Positions 16,942-26,764 of a DNA stretch of 64,000 bases are shown here, in pieces; the stretch's first letter is position 1, and each line of letters begins with the position of its first letter. This DNA comes from Vibrio hangzhouensis. Lineage in GTDB: Bacteria; Pseudomonadota; Gammaproteobacteria; Enterobacterales; Vibrionaceae. A program made the translations under genes and the position numbers. The notes beneath the pieces are model-generated. The model was not told the origin of the DNA. It did not search any database and saw nothing but the letters and a program-made list of their open reading frames with translations. The stretch lies in the NCBI RefSeq assembly GCF_900107935.1, contig NZ_FNVG01000011.1, forward strand, positions 103,547 to 167,546. Reading direction: 5' to 3'.

Positions 16942-18273
16942 ATGACTACTTCGCGTCTGTATAAAAAAACACTATTAGCAGTGGCAATCTCGTCACTTAC
17001 TTTCGCCTCCCATCAAGCAGCGGCAGCAGGTTTCCAACTTAACTCTCAATCAGCAACCGGCCTAGGCCGTGCATTTGCGGGTGATGCAGTAATTGCTGAC
17101 AACGCTTCAGTCATGGCACGTAACGCGGCAGCGATGACGTTGTTTGATTCGCACCAGTTTTCTGGTGGTGTGAATGTGATCGCTTCGAGTATCGATGTTA
17201 AAGACATTGGTGGTGCAGGTGCACCTCCTTATGGTTTACAAGAACCTAACGCCAACAATACCGCTACTTCATACGTACCTAACATATATTATGTCCATCG
17301 CCTAAACGACAAATGGGCGTTAGGTGCAGGCCTTTATTCCAACTTCGGTACAACTAACAACTTTAGCGACTCTTTTGGTAATAACAACTTAGCAAAAGTT
17401 TATGGTGGTACGACCGAGATAACGAGTGTTAACTTGACACTAAATGCTGCTTATCGAATTAATGAACAGTGGAGCGTTGGTGGCGGCATCGATATTATTC
17501 AAGGAACTGGTAGATTAAAGCGTGAAACATCTCCAGCTACACCTAGTGTTCCGCTGCCACCAGGACTACCAGTCTCAGACTCAGATCCAATTGGTCAACA
17601 GGCTATAGTTGATATCGACGCTACAGGCTATGGCCTAGGCTTTAACCTAGGTGCCGTTTTTGAGCTCAACCAAAATAACCGATTCGGCCTAGCCTACCAC
17701 TATAGCCCGGCAGTAGATGCAGATGGCACTGTTAATTTTGGCCCTAACATCACGGCTGGAGGCGGGACCGTCCCAGTTGCATCACAGCAGTCTTATGATA
17801 GCGTGACATTACCACTACCAAGTATGTTAGAGTTCTCAGGCTATCACAAAATCGAAGATTCCAAATTTGCCGTTCACTATAGCTTACAGTGGATAGGTTG
17901 GAGTGTATTTGACAAAGTTGCAACTAACACCGGTCAAACTATTAAAGACTACGAATGGAAAGATGGTTACCACGCTGCGTTGGGGGGAACATACTATCTA
18001 AACAACGACTGGACTCTACGTGCAGGTTACATGTATGACACTGCAGCTCAAGATCAGCTTACGTCAATCTCAGTACCAGATTCTGACCGTCATTGGTTCT
18101 CATTTGGTGCTGGTTACAATTTCAATAAACACCACACTGTAGATCTTGGTGTAACTTATCTAATGGGCAAAGATGTTTCAGTTTCTGAAACTAATCCTCT
18201 TGCTCCTGATTTGACGGCAACTACTCGTGCAAATGCATGGCTGGCTGGCATCCAATACAGCTACAGTTTTTAA
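16942..18273 (+). CDS. fadL: FadL-type long-chain fatty acid outer membrane transporter (first copy), 443 aa
   Basis: Outer-membrane beta-barrel of the FadL/TodX family that takes up long-chain fatty acids. A signal peptide of about 28 residues (SLTFASHQAAA then AGFQLNSQ) precedes the plug-like N-terminus ATGLGRAFAGDA. The rest is amphipathic beta strands ending in an aromatic C-terminal residue (YSYSF), as outer membrane proteins do. Compared with the next gene it has RNAAAM where the family's NPA motif would be. AAGGA lies before the ATG. It has its own promoter with a FadR-like site and ends in a terminator, so it is transcribed apart from its paralogue. Substrate range is not predictable. 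Confidence 0.92.
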   Translation: MTTSRLYKKTLLAVAISSLTFASHQAAAAGFQLNSQSATGLGRAFAGDAVIADNASVMARNAAAMTLFDSHQFSGGVNVIASSIDVKDIGGAGAPPYGLQEPNANNTATSYVPNIYYVHRLNDKWALGAGLYSNFGTTNNFSDSFGNNNLAKVYGGTTEITSVNLTLNAAYRINEQWSVGGGIDIIQGTGRLKRETSPATPSVPLPPGLPVSDSDPIGQQAIVDIDATGYGLGFNLGAVFELNQNNRFGLAYHYSPAVDADGTVNFGPNITAGGGTVPVASQQSYDSVTLPLPSMLEFSGYHKIEDSKFAVHYSLQWIGWSVFDKVATNTGQTIKDYEWKDGYHAALGGTYYLNNDWTLRAGYMYDTAAQDQLTSISVPDSDRHWFSFGAGYNFNKHHTVDLGVTYLMGKDVSVSETNPLAPDLTATTRANAWLAGIQYSYSF

Positions 18274-18293
18274 GCTAAATAGCTAAACTTTCT

Positions 18294-18319
18294 AAGGGTC
18301 GGTATTCCGGCCCTTTTTT
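18294..18319 (+). terminator. intrinsic terminator of the first fadL
   Basis: A 9-bp stem (AAGGGTCGG/CCGGCCCTT, one G-T pair) with a 4-nt loop and T-run, 21 bp after the stop codon. Confidence 0.88.
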
Positions 18320-18356
18320 CTATCCGCTCTTCCTCTACTTGATAGTTTCAGCTTAC

Positions 18357-18373
18357 AACTGGTCTTACCAATC
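18357..18373. promoter_or_regulatory. FadR operator upstream of the second fadL
   Basis: AACTGGTCTTACCAATC matches 13 of the 16 defined bases of the FadR consensus, including the whole left half-site. It lies right after the first fadL's terminator and about 190 bp before the second fadL start. This implies either a long leader for fadL2 or control from a distance. Confidence 0.7.
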
Positions 18374-18564
18374 GTTGCGTTTCGTTTACATCTGTACGCT
18401 GAAATATCGAAACATCTGCGTAACATCCCATTTTTTAACCTAACCTAAAAGCATTTTGCAAAATAAAATATCAAAATTGCATCCTTTACACTAAAATCGT
18501 TTTAAAGCATTTACTCTAAAAATACAATCAGCGCTCTTCATAAAAATACTTTGAGCGTACAATA

Positions 18565-19854
18565 ATGATAATTTCAAAACGAACTCCCCTTTCTCTTGCA
18601 GTGGTTTTGGGGCTGCTCTCCTCTACACAGGTATCAGCAGCAGGTTTTCAGCTGGCAGAATACTCAGCAACGGGCTTAGGACGCGCATTTGCAGGTGAGG
18701 CAGCAATGGCTGACAATGCAAGCGCACAATGGCGTAATCCAGCGATGTTGACCTATCTAGCGGGGACTCAGATCTCTGGTGGTGTGCTTTATGTAGAGCC
18801 GAATATTGATGTCAAAGGAACGTCTTCATTCGCTGGCTACACGGAAGCAAACGATATTGCCAAGGGCGCCCCAGTACCTAATTTTTATATCTCTCACCAG
18901 ATTAACGATAAGTTTGTCACTGGTTTTGCCCTGAGCTCTAACTACGGTATGGAAACAGACCTAGGTAGTGATTTCAAAGCCACTCAATATGGCAACGAAG
19001 CCAAGATCATGACGGTTGAAGCAGTTGCCAGTCTAGCCTATAAACTCAACGAACAGTTTAGCTTCGGTGGAGGTATTCGCTATGTAACGGGTGAAGGTAA
19101 AATTGGTGCGACAGTGCCTTTTGATACGAGTATACCGGTAGCTCCTGGCGTTGATATTCCTGTATCTAAGGGTGACTACTTGAAATATGTCGAAGGCACT
19201 GACTCTTCATGGGGCTATGTTTTGGGGGCGGCCTGGCAAGTCAATGATACAAACCGCATTGGTTTTGCCTACAAATCCGAAGTAATGATGGATTTCGAAG
19301 GGCACGGTGAAGGCATTGGTTTTGGTTTTATGGGTAAGAAAGACGGTAAGTTGAGTGTCGCTCTACCGGCAACGGCTGAGCTATCGAGCTTCCATCAACT
19401 TAACACTCAATGGGCCCTTCACTCGAGCATCAACTGGACCCAATGGAGCAGCTTTAAAGAACTGCACGCTGAATTCGTCGATGGTACAAGTAGCCACATT
19501 AAGCAAGAGAACTGGAAGGACAGTTACCGCTTCGCTCTCGGTACGACCTATGCACTAAACCAAAAACTTACGCTACGTGGTGGTGTGGCTTACGACATGT
19601 CAGCCGTCGATGACAAATACCGCACGACAACCATCCCTGAAACCGACCGTACCTGGCTAAGTGCTGGCGCAAGCTATATGTTTTCCGATCAATTCAGCTT
19701 AGATGGTGGACTGACATACATCATGGCACGCACGGCTTCTATCAATGAACCTCGCGACAGTTCTGATGATGAAGCAGCAAAATTTGGTGACTTCAATGGC
19801 GAAATCACCGGTGATGTTTGGATTGTTGGTATTCAAGCGAACTATCGCTTCTAA
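18565..19854 (+). CDS. fadL: FadL-type long-chain fatty acid outer membrane transporter (second copy), 429 aa
   Basis: Second FadL-family barrel, clearly paralogous to the preceding gene. It has a signal peptide ending about residue 25 (STQVSAAGFQLAEY), the shared ATGLGRAFAGEA segment, the typical NPA motif (WRNPAML) near residue 50, and a C-terminal aromatic residue (QANYRF). The two copies align throughout, for example LRAGYMYD versus LRGGVAYD near the C-terminal quarter, but differ enough to be an old duplication. The upstream 291-bp gap holds a FadR-type site. It probably imports fatty acids across the outer membrane to feed FadI/FadJ beta-oxidation. No strong ribosome-binding site is seen before the ATG. 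Confidence 0.92.
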   Translation: MIISKRTPLSLAVVLGLLSSTQVSAAGFQLAEYSATGLGRAFAGEAAMADNASAQWRNPAMLTYLAGTQISGGVLYVEPNIDVKGTSSFAGYTEANDIAKGAPVPNFYISHQINDKFVTGFALSSNYGMETDLGSDFKATQYGNEAKIMTVEAVASLAYKLNEQFSFGGGIRYVTGEGKIGATVPFDTSIPVAPGVDIPVSKGDYLKYVEGTDSSWGYVLGAAWQVNDTNRIGFAYKSEVMMDFEGHGEGIGFGFMGKKDGKLSVALPATAELSSFHQLNTQWALHSSINWTQWSSFKELHAEFVDGTSSHIKQENWKDSYRFALGTTYALNQKLTLRGGVAYDMSAVDDKYRTTTIPETDRTWLSAGASYMFSDQFSLDGGLTYIMARTASINEPRDSSDDEAAKFGDFNGEITGDVWIVGIQANYRF

Positions 19855-19886
19855 CCCTCGACTCAAATATTAAGACGCTTTAGAAG

Positions 19887-19920
19887 TACCGTCATCTTTA
19901 CTTGCGTGAAGATGACGGTA
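19887..19920 (+). terminator. hairpin terminator of the second fadL
   Basis: A perfect 12-bp stem (TACCGTCATCTT/AAGATGACGGTA) with a 10-nt loop is followed by ATTTTG. It lies between two convergent genes and may also help end mlaA, although the minus-strand side lacks a T-run. Confidence 0.75.
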
Positions 19921-19979
19921 ATTTTGAGTTAGGTGAGAATGACAACGGGTACTTAGGTGCGCTTCTAACGAAAGACTCA

Positions 19980-20852
19980 CTACTCAAAACCTTCCAGATA
20001 ATCATCTATATATGCTTCTTCCGCTTCATTCACTTGTTCTGTGTCTATCTCGGCTTTGTAGTTCTGCCGTTGGATATAAACATCACGCGTTAGCGAATAA
20101 GGGTCTGGGGACTGCTCCAGAGTTGCTTCCTGCGGCACGACCAACGCTCGTTTTTCCATGCCTTCCAGCGCCCACTTTCCAAACTTTGCCCAGAAGTTTA
20201 GAAACGATATAGGTGGGTAAAGTCCGTCAACCAAATCCGCTCCCTCACGCAACACAATCGGTCCGTATGCGGGGATCATAATGTACGGACCGGTTGCCAC
20301 TCCATAATGACCAATAGCGTCACCAAACTCTTTCTTTTCGCGTTTTTCGATACCTGCCGCAGAGGCAATGTCAATGAACCCCAGTAGACCTACGGTACTG
20401 TTAATCCAAAATCGATTGAAGTGATCCAGAGCTGTAGCTCCATTCCCCATGACCGCATTATTCACGGCACTGAATGGTTCGTCGAGGTTAGCAAGGAAAT
20501 TGCGAATCCCCAAACGCACCGGATCGGGCGTGTAATTGACGTAAGCAAGGGAAACAGGACGTACCAGGTAAGGGTCGAGGTAATCATAGTTAACCGCCCA
20601 CATTGCTCGGTTAAAGCTCTCAAAGGGGTCATACACATCGGTGCCGACCTGTATTGGTTGTTCAGGCACAGTCACTTCACCGCCTGTGTCTTCCACACTA
20701 CCATAGGGGGTGTTTGATTGATTTATTGCTGTTTCCTGGCTCTCTATCGGTAATGCGTCTTCATCAGGGGCAGAAGAGCAACCAACAAGAAATACGCAAG
20801 AAACAAAAACGGCAAAAAGTGTTACCTTTTTGCCGGTCAATGCTGACTGCAT
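19980..20852 (-). CDS. mlaA: MlaA (VacJ) family outer membrane lipoprotein, about 290 aa
   Basis: MlaA removes misplaced phospholipids from the outer leaflet of the outer membrane and passes them to the Mla pathway. A lipoprotein signal is clear: a hydrophobic stretch then LVGCSS, with the cysteine as lipidation site. The core MlaA domain follows (DPFESFNRAMWAVNY, FLANLDEPFSAVNN, GVATGPYIMIPAYGP). The start is uncertain: the ATG at 20852 has GAGG very close, and in-frame ATGs at 20864 and 20876 are possible. It is a single gene facing fadL2, and no other mla genes are in this window. The gap 20853-21050 shows no clear structure. Confidence 0.93.
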   Translation of the reverse strand: MQSALTGKKVTLFAVFVSCVFLVGCSSAPDEDALPIESQETAINQSNTPYGSVEDTGGEVTVPEQPIQVGTDVYDPFESFNRAMWAVNYDYLDPYLVRPVSLAYVNYTPDPVRLGIRNFLANLDEPFSAVNNAVMGNGATALDHFNRFWINSTVGLLGFIDIASAAGIEKREKKEFGDAIGHYGVATGPYIMIPAYGPIVLREGADLVDGLYPPISFLNFWAKFGKWALEGMEKRALVVPQEATLEQSPDPYSLTRDVYIQRQNYKAEIDTEQVNEAEEAYIDDYLEGFE

Positions 20853-21050
20853 AACCTCATCCATAAGCCATAACAATCTAGCAATTAGTCGTTTTTATAG
20901 TCCCTAATTATTTGATTTATAGGACGTATGCACTAGATTGTTGTGATAACCACTAACCAAGAGTATAGCGGTATGCTACATCTCAAGCCAGTGAAAGCAA
21001 CCATCCAGGCAACATTTTATTAATCAAATTGCAGGTTTGTTAACGATAAT

Positions 21051-22265
21051 TTAGTACTGTTGGTTGATATCTACCTTCACAGTTTCCCCTAGTTTGGCAG
21101 GCTGACTCTCGCCATACCAATCGCCATCTCGGGTCGCAACATTGCCGTCGCTATCAATACGAACACGAACGACTAACCCTTCAAGGCTGGATAACTTACG
21201 CCCTTCCATCATGCTGTTGTTATCATCGAGAACCACAGTGCGTGGGAATGAACCTAATGGATAACGCGCAGCTGCGACTGGCATCGGCGAACCATCAGCC
21301 GGATGCACCGACACAATCAGCGCCGCGCCCTCAGGGACCTGAACGCCTGGGCTTAGTGAAATCTCCACGGCAACGGATTCACCCTTAACAACAGGCTCAC
21401 CCATGCGTGCCTTGGCACTTTCGATGCTTCGGGTTAGCATTTCGTAACGGCTGTCTTCCGGGCCAATCATTCTCTGCATCACTGACCAGTAGCGAATCGC
21501 ACTTGCAAAATCTTCACGCTCAAATGCATCAAACGCCAGTAAAGAAAATACTCTGAGATCTACGTACTCTTCCTGTATCAAGCTGGTTAGCAAGCTACGT
21601 GCACGATTCTGATCCATCTCATCCTGAGACATCATCAACGCCTGAGCGTAACCTAGTTTGACGTCGGCATTATCTGGTTCAATACGGTACGCATTCTCCA
21701 TCGCATCTGTTGCAGTGGCAACGTCACGGTTAGCCAGAGCGATACGTCCTAGCAGAAGCCAGCCCGTGGAGTCATCTTTCTGATAATGGAGACGAGTACG
21801 AAGCGCCAGAGTCAGATCCTGCATTTCGTCTTCCGTCATTGGCTCAGCGGAGCCAGCCATCAACTTCTTAGAAAGCTCAGGTAAATTAGCTGACACTTCA
21901 TGCCAGTTTTTCACCTTTTCCGCTCCTCCAAAGTGCATGTACATACCGTACGTAAGCACTACAATCAAAATCGCTGACGGCAATAAAATAGCCATCAGTG
22001 ACACATTGGTCTTGGCGACTTCCTGTTGCTGAGGAATGTCATCCAGCAGAGATTGCTTCAGGTCATCGATCAGGTCTTGTTGGTTTTCCACCAAGCCTTC
22101 ACTGGTTTCCTCTTCCAACTCAGATAAACGGTCTTTGTAGAATGCCTTATTTAATTCGTCACGCAGCTGCTCATCATTGTTGGCTTTCTTGCTGTTGAGC
22201 GTCATCACCAACAACAGAATAGCGACGAAAACCAGAGCGACTGTTGATATCCAAAAAAGTGTCAT
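21051..22265 (-). CDS. ccmI: cytochrome c maturation protein CcmI, 404 aa
   Basis: CcmI holds apocytochrome c for haem attachment by the CcmF/CcmH complex. It has two N-terminal membrane spans (about residues 1-20 and 90-115) with a leucine-zipper-like acidic cytoplasmic loop between them, then TPR repeats (GWLLLGRIALANRDVATATDAMENAYR, about 165-195) in a periplasmic domain, and a C-terminal beta domain. It is the last gene of the ccm operon. Its ATG overlaps the ccmH stop by one base. No strong terminator is visible after it. Confidence 0.93.
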   Translation of the reverse strand: MTLFWISTVALVFVAILLLVMTLNSKKANNDEQLRDELNKAFYKDRLSELEEETSEGLVENQQDLIDDLKQSLLDDIPQQQEVAKTNVSLMAILLPSAILIVVLTYGMYMHFGGAEKVKNWHEVSANLPELSKKLMAGSAEPMTEDEMQDLTLALRTRLHYQKDDSTGWLLLGRIALANRDVATATDAMENAYRIEPDNADVKLGYAQALMMSQDEMDQNRARSLLTSLIQEEYVDLRVFSLLAFDAFEREDFASAIRYWSVMQRMIGPEDSRYEMLTRSIESAKARMGEPVVKGESVAVEISLSPGVQVPEGAALIVSVHPADGSPMPVAAARYPLGSFPRTVVLDDNNSMMEGRKLSSLEGLVVRVRIDSDGNVATRDGDWYGESQPAKLGETVKVDINQQY

Positions 22266-22747
22266 TACTGCTTATCTCCAGTCTCTTTTTCATCTAGCAG
22301 AGCTTTCAGCTGAGCTTCTTTTTCTTCATTCCACTCACTGTTATCACTCGCTTGTTTAGTGCGATTTCTGCGGCTACGAACCACAATCAGACCAAAGCCA
22401 ATAACGATGACGACGAACGGGCCTAACCACAAAACAGATGTCGCTAGCGTAAGTGGTGGCTGATAGGTCACAAAATTGCCGTATCGGGCGATCATATAAT
22501 CTACGATCTCATCTTTTGATTTACCCTCTTTGGTCATCTCGTACACTTTCTGACGCAGGTCTTGCGCCAATTCGGCATTGGAGTCACCGATTGTGTTGTT
22601 CTGACACTTTGGACAGCGAAGGGTCTGATTAAGCTCTTTGAACTGATTTTCTTGCTCCAGAGAGTCAAACTCATGAACTTCAATGGCAGCATGAGCGCCC
22701 AGCGCCAGCAACAAGGATGATGCAAAAGCAACTAACCACTTTTTCAT
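22265..22747 (-). CDS. ccmH: cytochrome c maturation thiol oxidoreductase CcmH, 160 aa
   Basis: CcmH reduces the CXXCH haem-binding cysteines of apocytochrome c. It has a signal peptide (VAFASSLLLALGAHAA), the redox motif LRCPKCQN near residue 43 and a C-terminal membrane anchor near residues 102-125, followed by a charged cytoplasmic tail. The length is that of the short CcmH form, with the TPR part encoded separately as ccmI. Its start overlaps the end of ccmG by 4 bp. Confidence 0.95.
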   Translation of the reverse strand: MKKWLVAFASSLLLALGAHAAIEVHEFDSLEQENQFKELNQTLRCPKCQNNTIGDSNAELAQDLRQKVYEMTKEGKSKDEIVDYMIARYGNFVTYQPPLTLATSVLWLGPFVVIVIGFGLIVVRSRRNRTKQASDNSEWNEEKEAQLKALLDEKETGDKQ

Positions 22748-23298
22748 TGTTTATCCTCCTCTAACATCTGCTGATAGAGAGGCTGCAACTTTTCACTCCA
22801 GTTACGCGGATTCACGTCGCCGACGTGTCGATAACGAATCACGCCATTTGCATCAATCAGAAAGGTCTCTGGCGCTCCATAAACACCCAGATCCAGTCCC
22901 AGCATTCCGTCTCCGTCAAACAGGCTGATTAAATAGGGGTTACCCAACTCATTTAACCACTGAACCGCTTTGTTACGTTGGTCTTTGTAGTTAAGGCCAA
23001 TGATTTTGACCCCCTGGGCCGCAAGTTCATTGAGGTACTGATGCTCAGCATAACAAGTCGGACACCAGGTCGCCCATACATTCAGAAGTAGAGGCTCGCC
23101 CTTAAAGACGTCCTGATTATACAACTTGCCCGGCTCCGCCAAGTCTTCAAGGCGAAACTTCGGAACCTGCTTACCAATGAGAACTGATTCCAGTTTCGTT
23201 GGATCATCGCCAGCCTGATTTTTACCAAGCTGAATCGCAAACACAGCAACTAAAACAAGGAAGGCGATGAGAGGAATAAACAGAATCTTTTTATTCAT
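22744..23298 (-). CDS. ccmG: thiol:disulfide interchange protein CcmG (DsbE), 184 aa
   Basis: Membrane-anchored periplasmic thioredoxin-like protein that passes electrons to the cytochrome c ligation machinery. It has an N-terminal anchor (LFIPLIAFLVLVAVFAI), the redox site NVWATWCPTCYAEH near residue 80 and the cis-proline region GVYGAPETFLID near 143. Its ATG overlaps the end of ccmF by one base, and its 3' end overlaps ccmH. Confidence 0.95.
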   Translation of the reverse strand: MNKKILFIPLIAFLVLVAVFAIQLGKNQAGDDPTKLESVLIGKQVPKFRLEDLAEPGKLYNQDVFKGEPLLLNVWATWCPTCYAEHQYLNELAAQGVKIIGLNYKDQRNKAVQWLNELGNPYLISLFDGDGMLGLDLGVYGAPETFLIDANGVIRYRHVGDVNPRNWSEKLQPLYQQMLEEDKQ

Positions 23299-25259
23299 TA
23301 TGCATCTCCTGTCGTCTTAGCCGTTTTTCTGAAACGATAGCGCTTGTCACTAATGGACAGAGCCCCACCCAGGGACATAATCAACGCCCCCAGCCAGATC
23401 CAGCGCACAAACGGCTTGTGATAAATACGTACTGCCCATGACTTACCATCGTCCAATCGCTCACCCATCGCAATGTAAAGATCACGAGTCACGCCACGGT
23501 CAATCGCCGCTTCTGTCATCATCGACTTCGCCGTGCGATAGAAGCGCTTCTCGGCATGTAGCGTGTTGATATATTTTCCATCTTTCGTGATTTCAAAGTC
23601 CGCTATATAGCCGTCATAGTTTGGTCCGTCTTTATCGCGCAGGCCTTTAAAGTAAAAATCATAATCATTGATCTGATAGTGCTCGCCCGGAGCCAGACGC
23701 ACATCGCGTTCGATACTGTAGTTCTGGACCATTGCAATACCAATGACCGTCACTGCCAGACCAATATGACCCATAACCATTGCCCAGTGGTTGCGTGGCA
23801 GCTTTTTAATACCTTCGGCAAAACTGTGGCGGTGTGTCGCGCGCTCGTAAAGTTCGAAACAGTGCATGGTGACAATCCACGAAGCCATCAGCCAGCCAAG
23901 GAAAGCCAGTCCTGTGAAGTACTCAGACAGCAGTACAACCATCAGAGCTGAGAACACCAATGAGATCACACCGGAAACCAACATTGGTTTCGCTAATGTT
24001 GACATCTTGTCACGCTTCCAACGGATCAGTGGCCCAATCCCCAACAAAAAGGCAAACGGCACCATTAACCAGGTAAACAGCATATTGAAGAAAGGCGCCC
24101 CGATGGAGACAGAGCCCAAGCCAATTTGTTTATGCACTAAAGGAAGCAGAGTACCTACAAGAACGACCACAAGTGCCGCCATCAGCAAGACGTTGTTGCC
24201 AAGCAATGCGTTCTCGCGCGACAGCAAGTCGAAGTTACCGCGCACTCGAACGGACGCGCCCTTGAGGGCAAACAGCAACAGCGAACCACCAATAACGAAG
24301 ACAAGGAAGCCAAGAATGAACATGCCACGTGATGGATCAGATGCGAACGCGTGTACCGATACCAGAATACCGGAACGTACCAGGAAAGTTCCAAGCAAAC
24401 TCAATGAGAATGCAGAGATAGCCAAAAGCACAGTCCAGGCCTTGAAGGTTCCGCGTTTTTCCGTCACTGCCAGAGAGTGCATCAGCGCTGTACCTGCTAA
24501 CCAAGGCATGAAAGACGCATTTTCAACAGGATCCCAGAACCACCAGCCGCCCCAGCCTAGCTCATAGTATGCCCACCAAGAGCCTAGCGCGATACCCAGC
24601 GTTAGAAACACCCAAGCAGCCGTGGTCCATGGACGAGACCAGCGTGCCCATGCCGTATCCAGACGGCCAGACATCAAAGATGCAATGGCAAACGAGAACG
24701 CAACTGAGAAGCCCACATAGCCCATATAAAGCATAGGTGGGTGAATAATCAATCCCGGGTCCTGCAGCAGCGGGTTTAGGTCGCGGCCATCTACCGGGAA
24801 GAAAGGTAAGGTACGTAGGAATGGGTTTGACGTCACGATGATAAATAGTAAGAAGCCAACCGTAATCATCCCCATCACTGCCAGTACGCGAGCAACTGAC
24901 TCTTGCGGCATACCGCGACTGAAGCTAGCAACTGCTACTGTCCATGCAGCCTGGATGAGTACCCATAACAGCAATGAACCTTCGTGAGCCCCCCAAACCG
25001 CCGTCAGACGGTAGTACCATGGAAGCTGGGTATTTGAATTGTTTGCGACGTATTGCAGCGTGAAATCATTGACGTAAAACGACCACTCCAGAATCAGGAA
25101 TGACAATAACAACATAATGAACATACCCCAGGAAAGAGGTCTGGCGGTGTTCATCAGCATTGTGCTGTTCTTTGATGCCCCAATGAGCGGCAAAATACTG
25201 AGTAGCACGGATAAACTCAGCGAGAGTATCAGTGCAAAGTGACCAATTTCAGCAATCAT
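23298..25259 (-). CDS. ccmF: haem lyase CcmF, 653 aa
   Basis: Large integral membrane protein that transfers haem from CcmE to apocytochrome c. About 14-15 hydrophobic spans; the tryptophan-rich WWD haem-handling motif ([20 protein letters not shown]) is near residue 235, with conserved histidines such as [11 protein letters not shown] near 173. A periplasmic domain lies near the C-terminus. The length is normal, and it overlaps ccmE by 4 bp and ccmG by one. Confidence 0.96.
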   Translation of the reverse strand: MIAEIGHFALILSLSLSVLLSILPLIGASKNSTMLMNTARPLSWGMFIMLLLSFLILEWSFYVNDFTLQYVANNSNTQLPWYYRLTAVWGAHEGSLLLWVLIQAAWTVAVASFSRGMPQESVARVLAVMGMITVGFLLFIIVTSNPFLRTLPFFPVDGRDLNPLLQDPGLIIHPPMLYMGYVGFSVAFSFAIASLMSGRLDTAWARWSRPWTTAAWVFLTLGIALGSWWAYYELGWGGWWFWDPVENASFMPWLAGTALMHSLAVTEKRGTFKAWTVLLAISAFSLSLLGTFLVRSGILVSVHAFASDPSRGMFILGFLVFVIGGSLLLFALKGASVRVRGNFDLLSRENALLGNNVLLMAALVVVLVGTLLPLVHKQIGLGSVSIGAPFFNMLFTWLMVPFAFLLGIGPLIRWKRDKMSTLAKPMLVSGVISLVFSALMVVLLSEYFTGLAFLGWLMASWIVTMHCFELYERATHRHSFAEGIKKLPRNHWAMVMGHIGLAVTVIGIAMVQNYSIERDVRLAPGEHYQINDYDFYFKGLRDKDGPNYDGYIADFEITKDGKYINTLHAEKRFYRTAKSMMTEAAIDRGVTRDLYIAMGERLDDGKSWAVRIYHKPFVRWIWLGALIMSLGGALSISDKRYRFRKTAKTTGDA

Positions 25260-25741
25260 TGACCGCTTCCTTGTTTCTGTTGTTTAGAATATTGCAGCGG
25301 CTCGTGAGTCTTCTTCATCGCTTCCGCCACTTCCGGTGGCATATACTCTTCGTCGTGTTTTGCCAGTACTTCGAAAGCTTCAATCTTAGTCGGCTCGATC
25401 AGAACACCCTGAGCAACAATCCCCTGCCCCTCACGGAACAGGTCTGGCAGGATACCATCGTAAACCACCGTCACCTTCGGACCCACATCGGCCAAATCGA
25501 AGCTGACACGCAGAGACTCTGAATCACGAGATACAGAACCGGCAACCACCATGCCACCAATACGCAGACGCTGACCGATTTCTGGCTTCGAGCCATCCTG
25601 CTTACCATTCACCAGTTCCGTTGGCGTATAGAACAGATCCATGTTTTGGTTCAAGGCATAGAGAATAAGACCAACGGTCGCACTGATACCAATGAAAATG
25701 GCCAGAATGATACCCAGCCTTTTCTTACGTCTTGGGGTCAT
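25256..25741 (-). CDS. ccmE: haem chaperone CcmE, 161 aa
   Basis: CcmE binds haem covalently and carries it to CcmF. An N-terminal membrane anchor ([22 protein letters not shown], shown here only as location residues 9-30) precedes an OB-fold domain with [11 protein letters not shown] and the haem-binding histidine in [13 protein letters not shown] near residue 129. The C-terminal tail is flexible and glutamine-rich. It overlaps ccmD and ccmF by 4 bp each. Confidence 0.95.
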   Translation of the reverse strand: MTPRRKKRLGIILAIFIGISATVGLILYALNQNMDLFYTPTELVNGKQDGSKPEIGQRLRIGGMVVAGSVSRDSESLRVSFDLADVGPKVTVVYDGILPDLFREGQGIVAQGVLIEPTKIEAFEVLAKHDEEYMPPEVAEAMKKTHEPLQYSKQQKQGSGQ

Positions 25742-25944
25742 AGTGTGTTCTCCATATTTTTTGCCGCTTCGATACGCGCTTGCCTATCGACTTTAGCTTG
25801 AACGTCTTTAAGTAGTTTCTTTCCTCGTGACACGCTGGTCACGAGCAAAATAATCAGAGATAAAAAGGTAATGCCAAACGCACTCCACACGTAAGAGGCG
25901 TAGCCACCCATCGCAAAAAAGTCACTCAAGGATTCAAAATGCAT
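25738..25944 (-). CDS. ccmD: haem exporter small subunit CcmD, 68 aa
   Basis: Small single-span membrane protein that helps release haem-loaded CcmE from CcmABC. The motif [17 protein letters not shown] and a following membrane span, then a basic coiled tail, are typical of CcmD. The ATG at 25944 gives the usual size; the frame is open further upstream into ccmC but has no support there. Confidence 0.92.
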   Translation of the reverse strand: MHFESLSDFFAMGGYASYVWSAFGITFLSLIILLVTSVSRGKKLLKDVQAKVDRQARIEAAKNMENTL

Positions 25945-25949
25945 AATAC

Positions 25950-26699
25950 TTAACCTCTTTGCTTCACTTGTGCTGCCAGTTGGACCACCCACGGACGATG
26001 GCCTTCTTTGCTGATAATTTCATTACGAAGTCGGATTAAAGTCAGTGTGCCGAAGAAAAATGCAAACCCAAATATGTTGAGCAACAGCGGCCACAACATA
26101 TCGGTCGAAATTGAAGGCTTAGCAAACTTGGTGATTGTTGCCCCTTGATGCAGGGTATTCCACCACTCGACCGAAAAGTGAATGATGGGTAAATTGATCA
26201 CACCTACAATCGCTAATATACCCGCGGCCTTAGCGGCCGTTTTTTGATCATCAAACGCATGGTAAAGTGCGATTACACCAAGATAGAGAAATAGAAGAAT
26301 CAGTTCCGATGTCAGGCGTGCATCCCACACCCACCAGGCCCCCCACATCGGCTTGCCCCAAACCGCCCCCGTAAGCAGGGCGATGAAAGTAAAGACGGCG
26401 CCAATTGGTGCCATTGCCAATGCCGCCATACTGGACAATTTAACCTGCCAGACTAAACCAATGAAGGCAGCAATCGCCATTGACATATAGACACCCATCG
26501 ACCAGATTGCCGAAGGTACGTGGATGTAGATAATACGGAAACTATCACCTTGCTGGTAATCAGCAGGCGCGAAGGCTAAGCCCCAAATGGTGCCAATAGA
26601 CAAGCAGGCCAATGCCAGCGTGGCGAACCAAGGTAGAAGCTTACCGCACAGTTGGTAAGTGGTTTCGGGTTTGGCATAAGGATGAAGCCATTTCCACAT
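25950..26699 (-). CDS. ccmC: haem exporter subunit CcmC, 249 aa
   Basis: Six-span membrane protein that presents haem to CcmE. The WWD signature MWGAWWVWDARLTSELIL lies near residue 120, with flanking histidines in IIYIHVPSAIWS (near 60) and IHFSVEWWNTLHQG (near 180). The start is the ATG at 26699 (MWKWLHPYAK). The next gene, ccmD, starts 5 bp after its stop. Confidence 0.95.
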   Translation of the reverse strand: MWKWLHPYAKPETTYQLCGKLLPWFATLALACLSIGTIWGLAFAPADYQQGDSFRIIYIHVPSAIWSMGVYMSMAIAAFIGLVWQVKLSSMAALAMAPIGAVFTFIALLTGAVWGKPMWGAWWVWDARLTSELILLFLYLGVIALYHAFDDQKTAAKAAGILAIVGVINLPIIHFSVEWWNTLHQGATITKFAKPSISTDMLWPLLLNIFGFAFFFGTLTLIRLRNEIISKEGHRPWVVQLAAQVKQRG

Positions 26700-26764
26700 A
26701 GTGTTTCTCACTCTTAGACGACATTTCCCTCATCACACACAGGTGATAAAAGCGTTTTAGTTTT

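Noticed and set aside
23866..24567. 233-codon plus-strand frame opposite ccmF
   Set aside because: Antisense to a conserved membrane protein; composition is that of a shadow frame.
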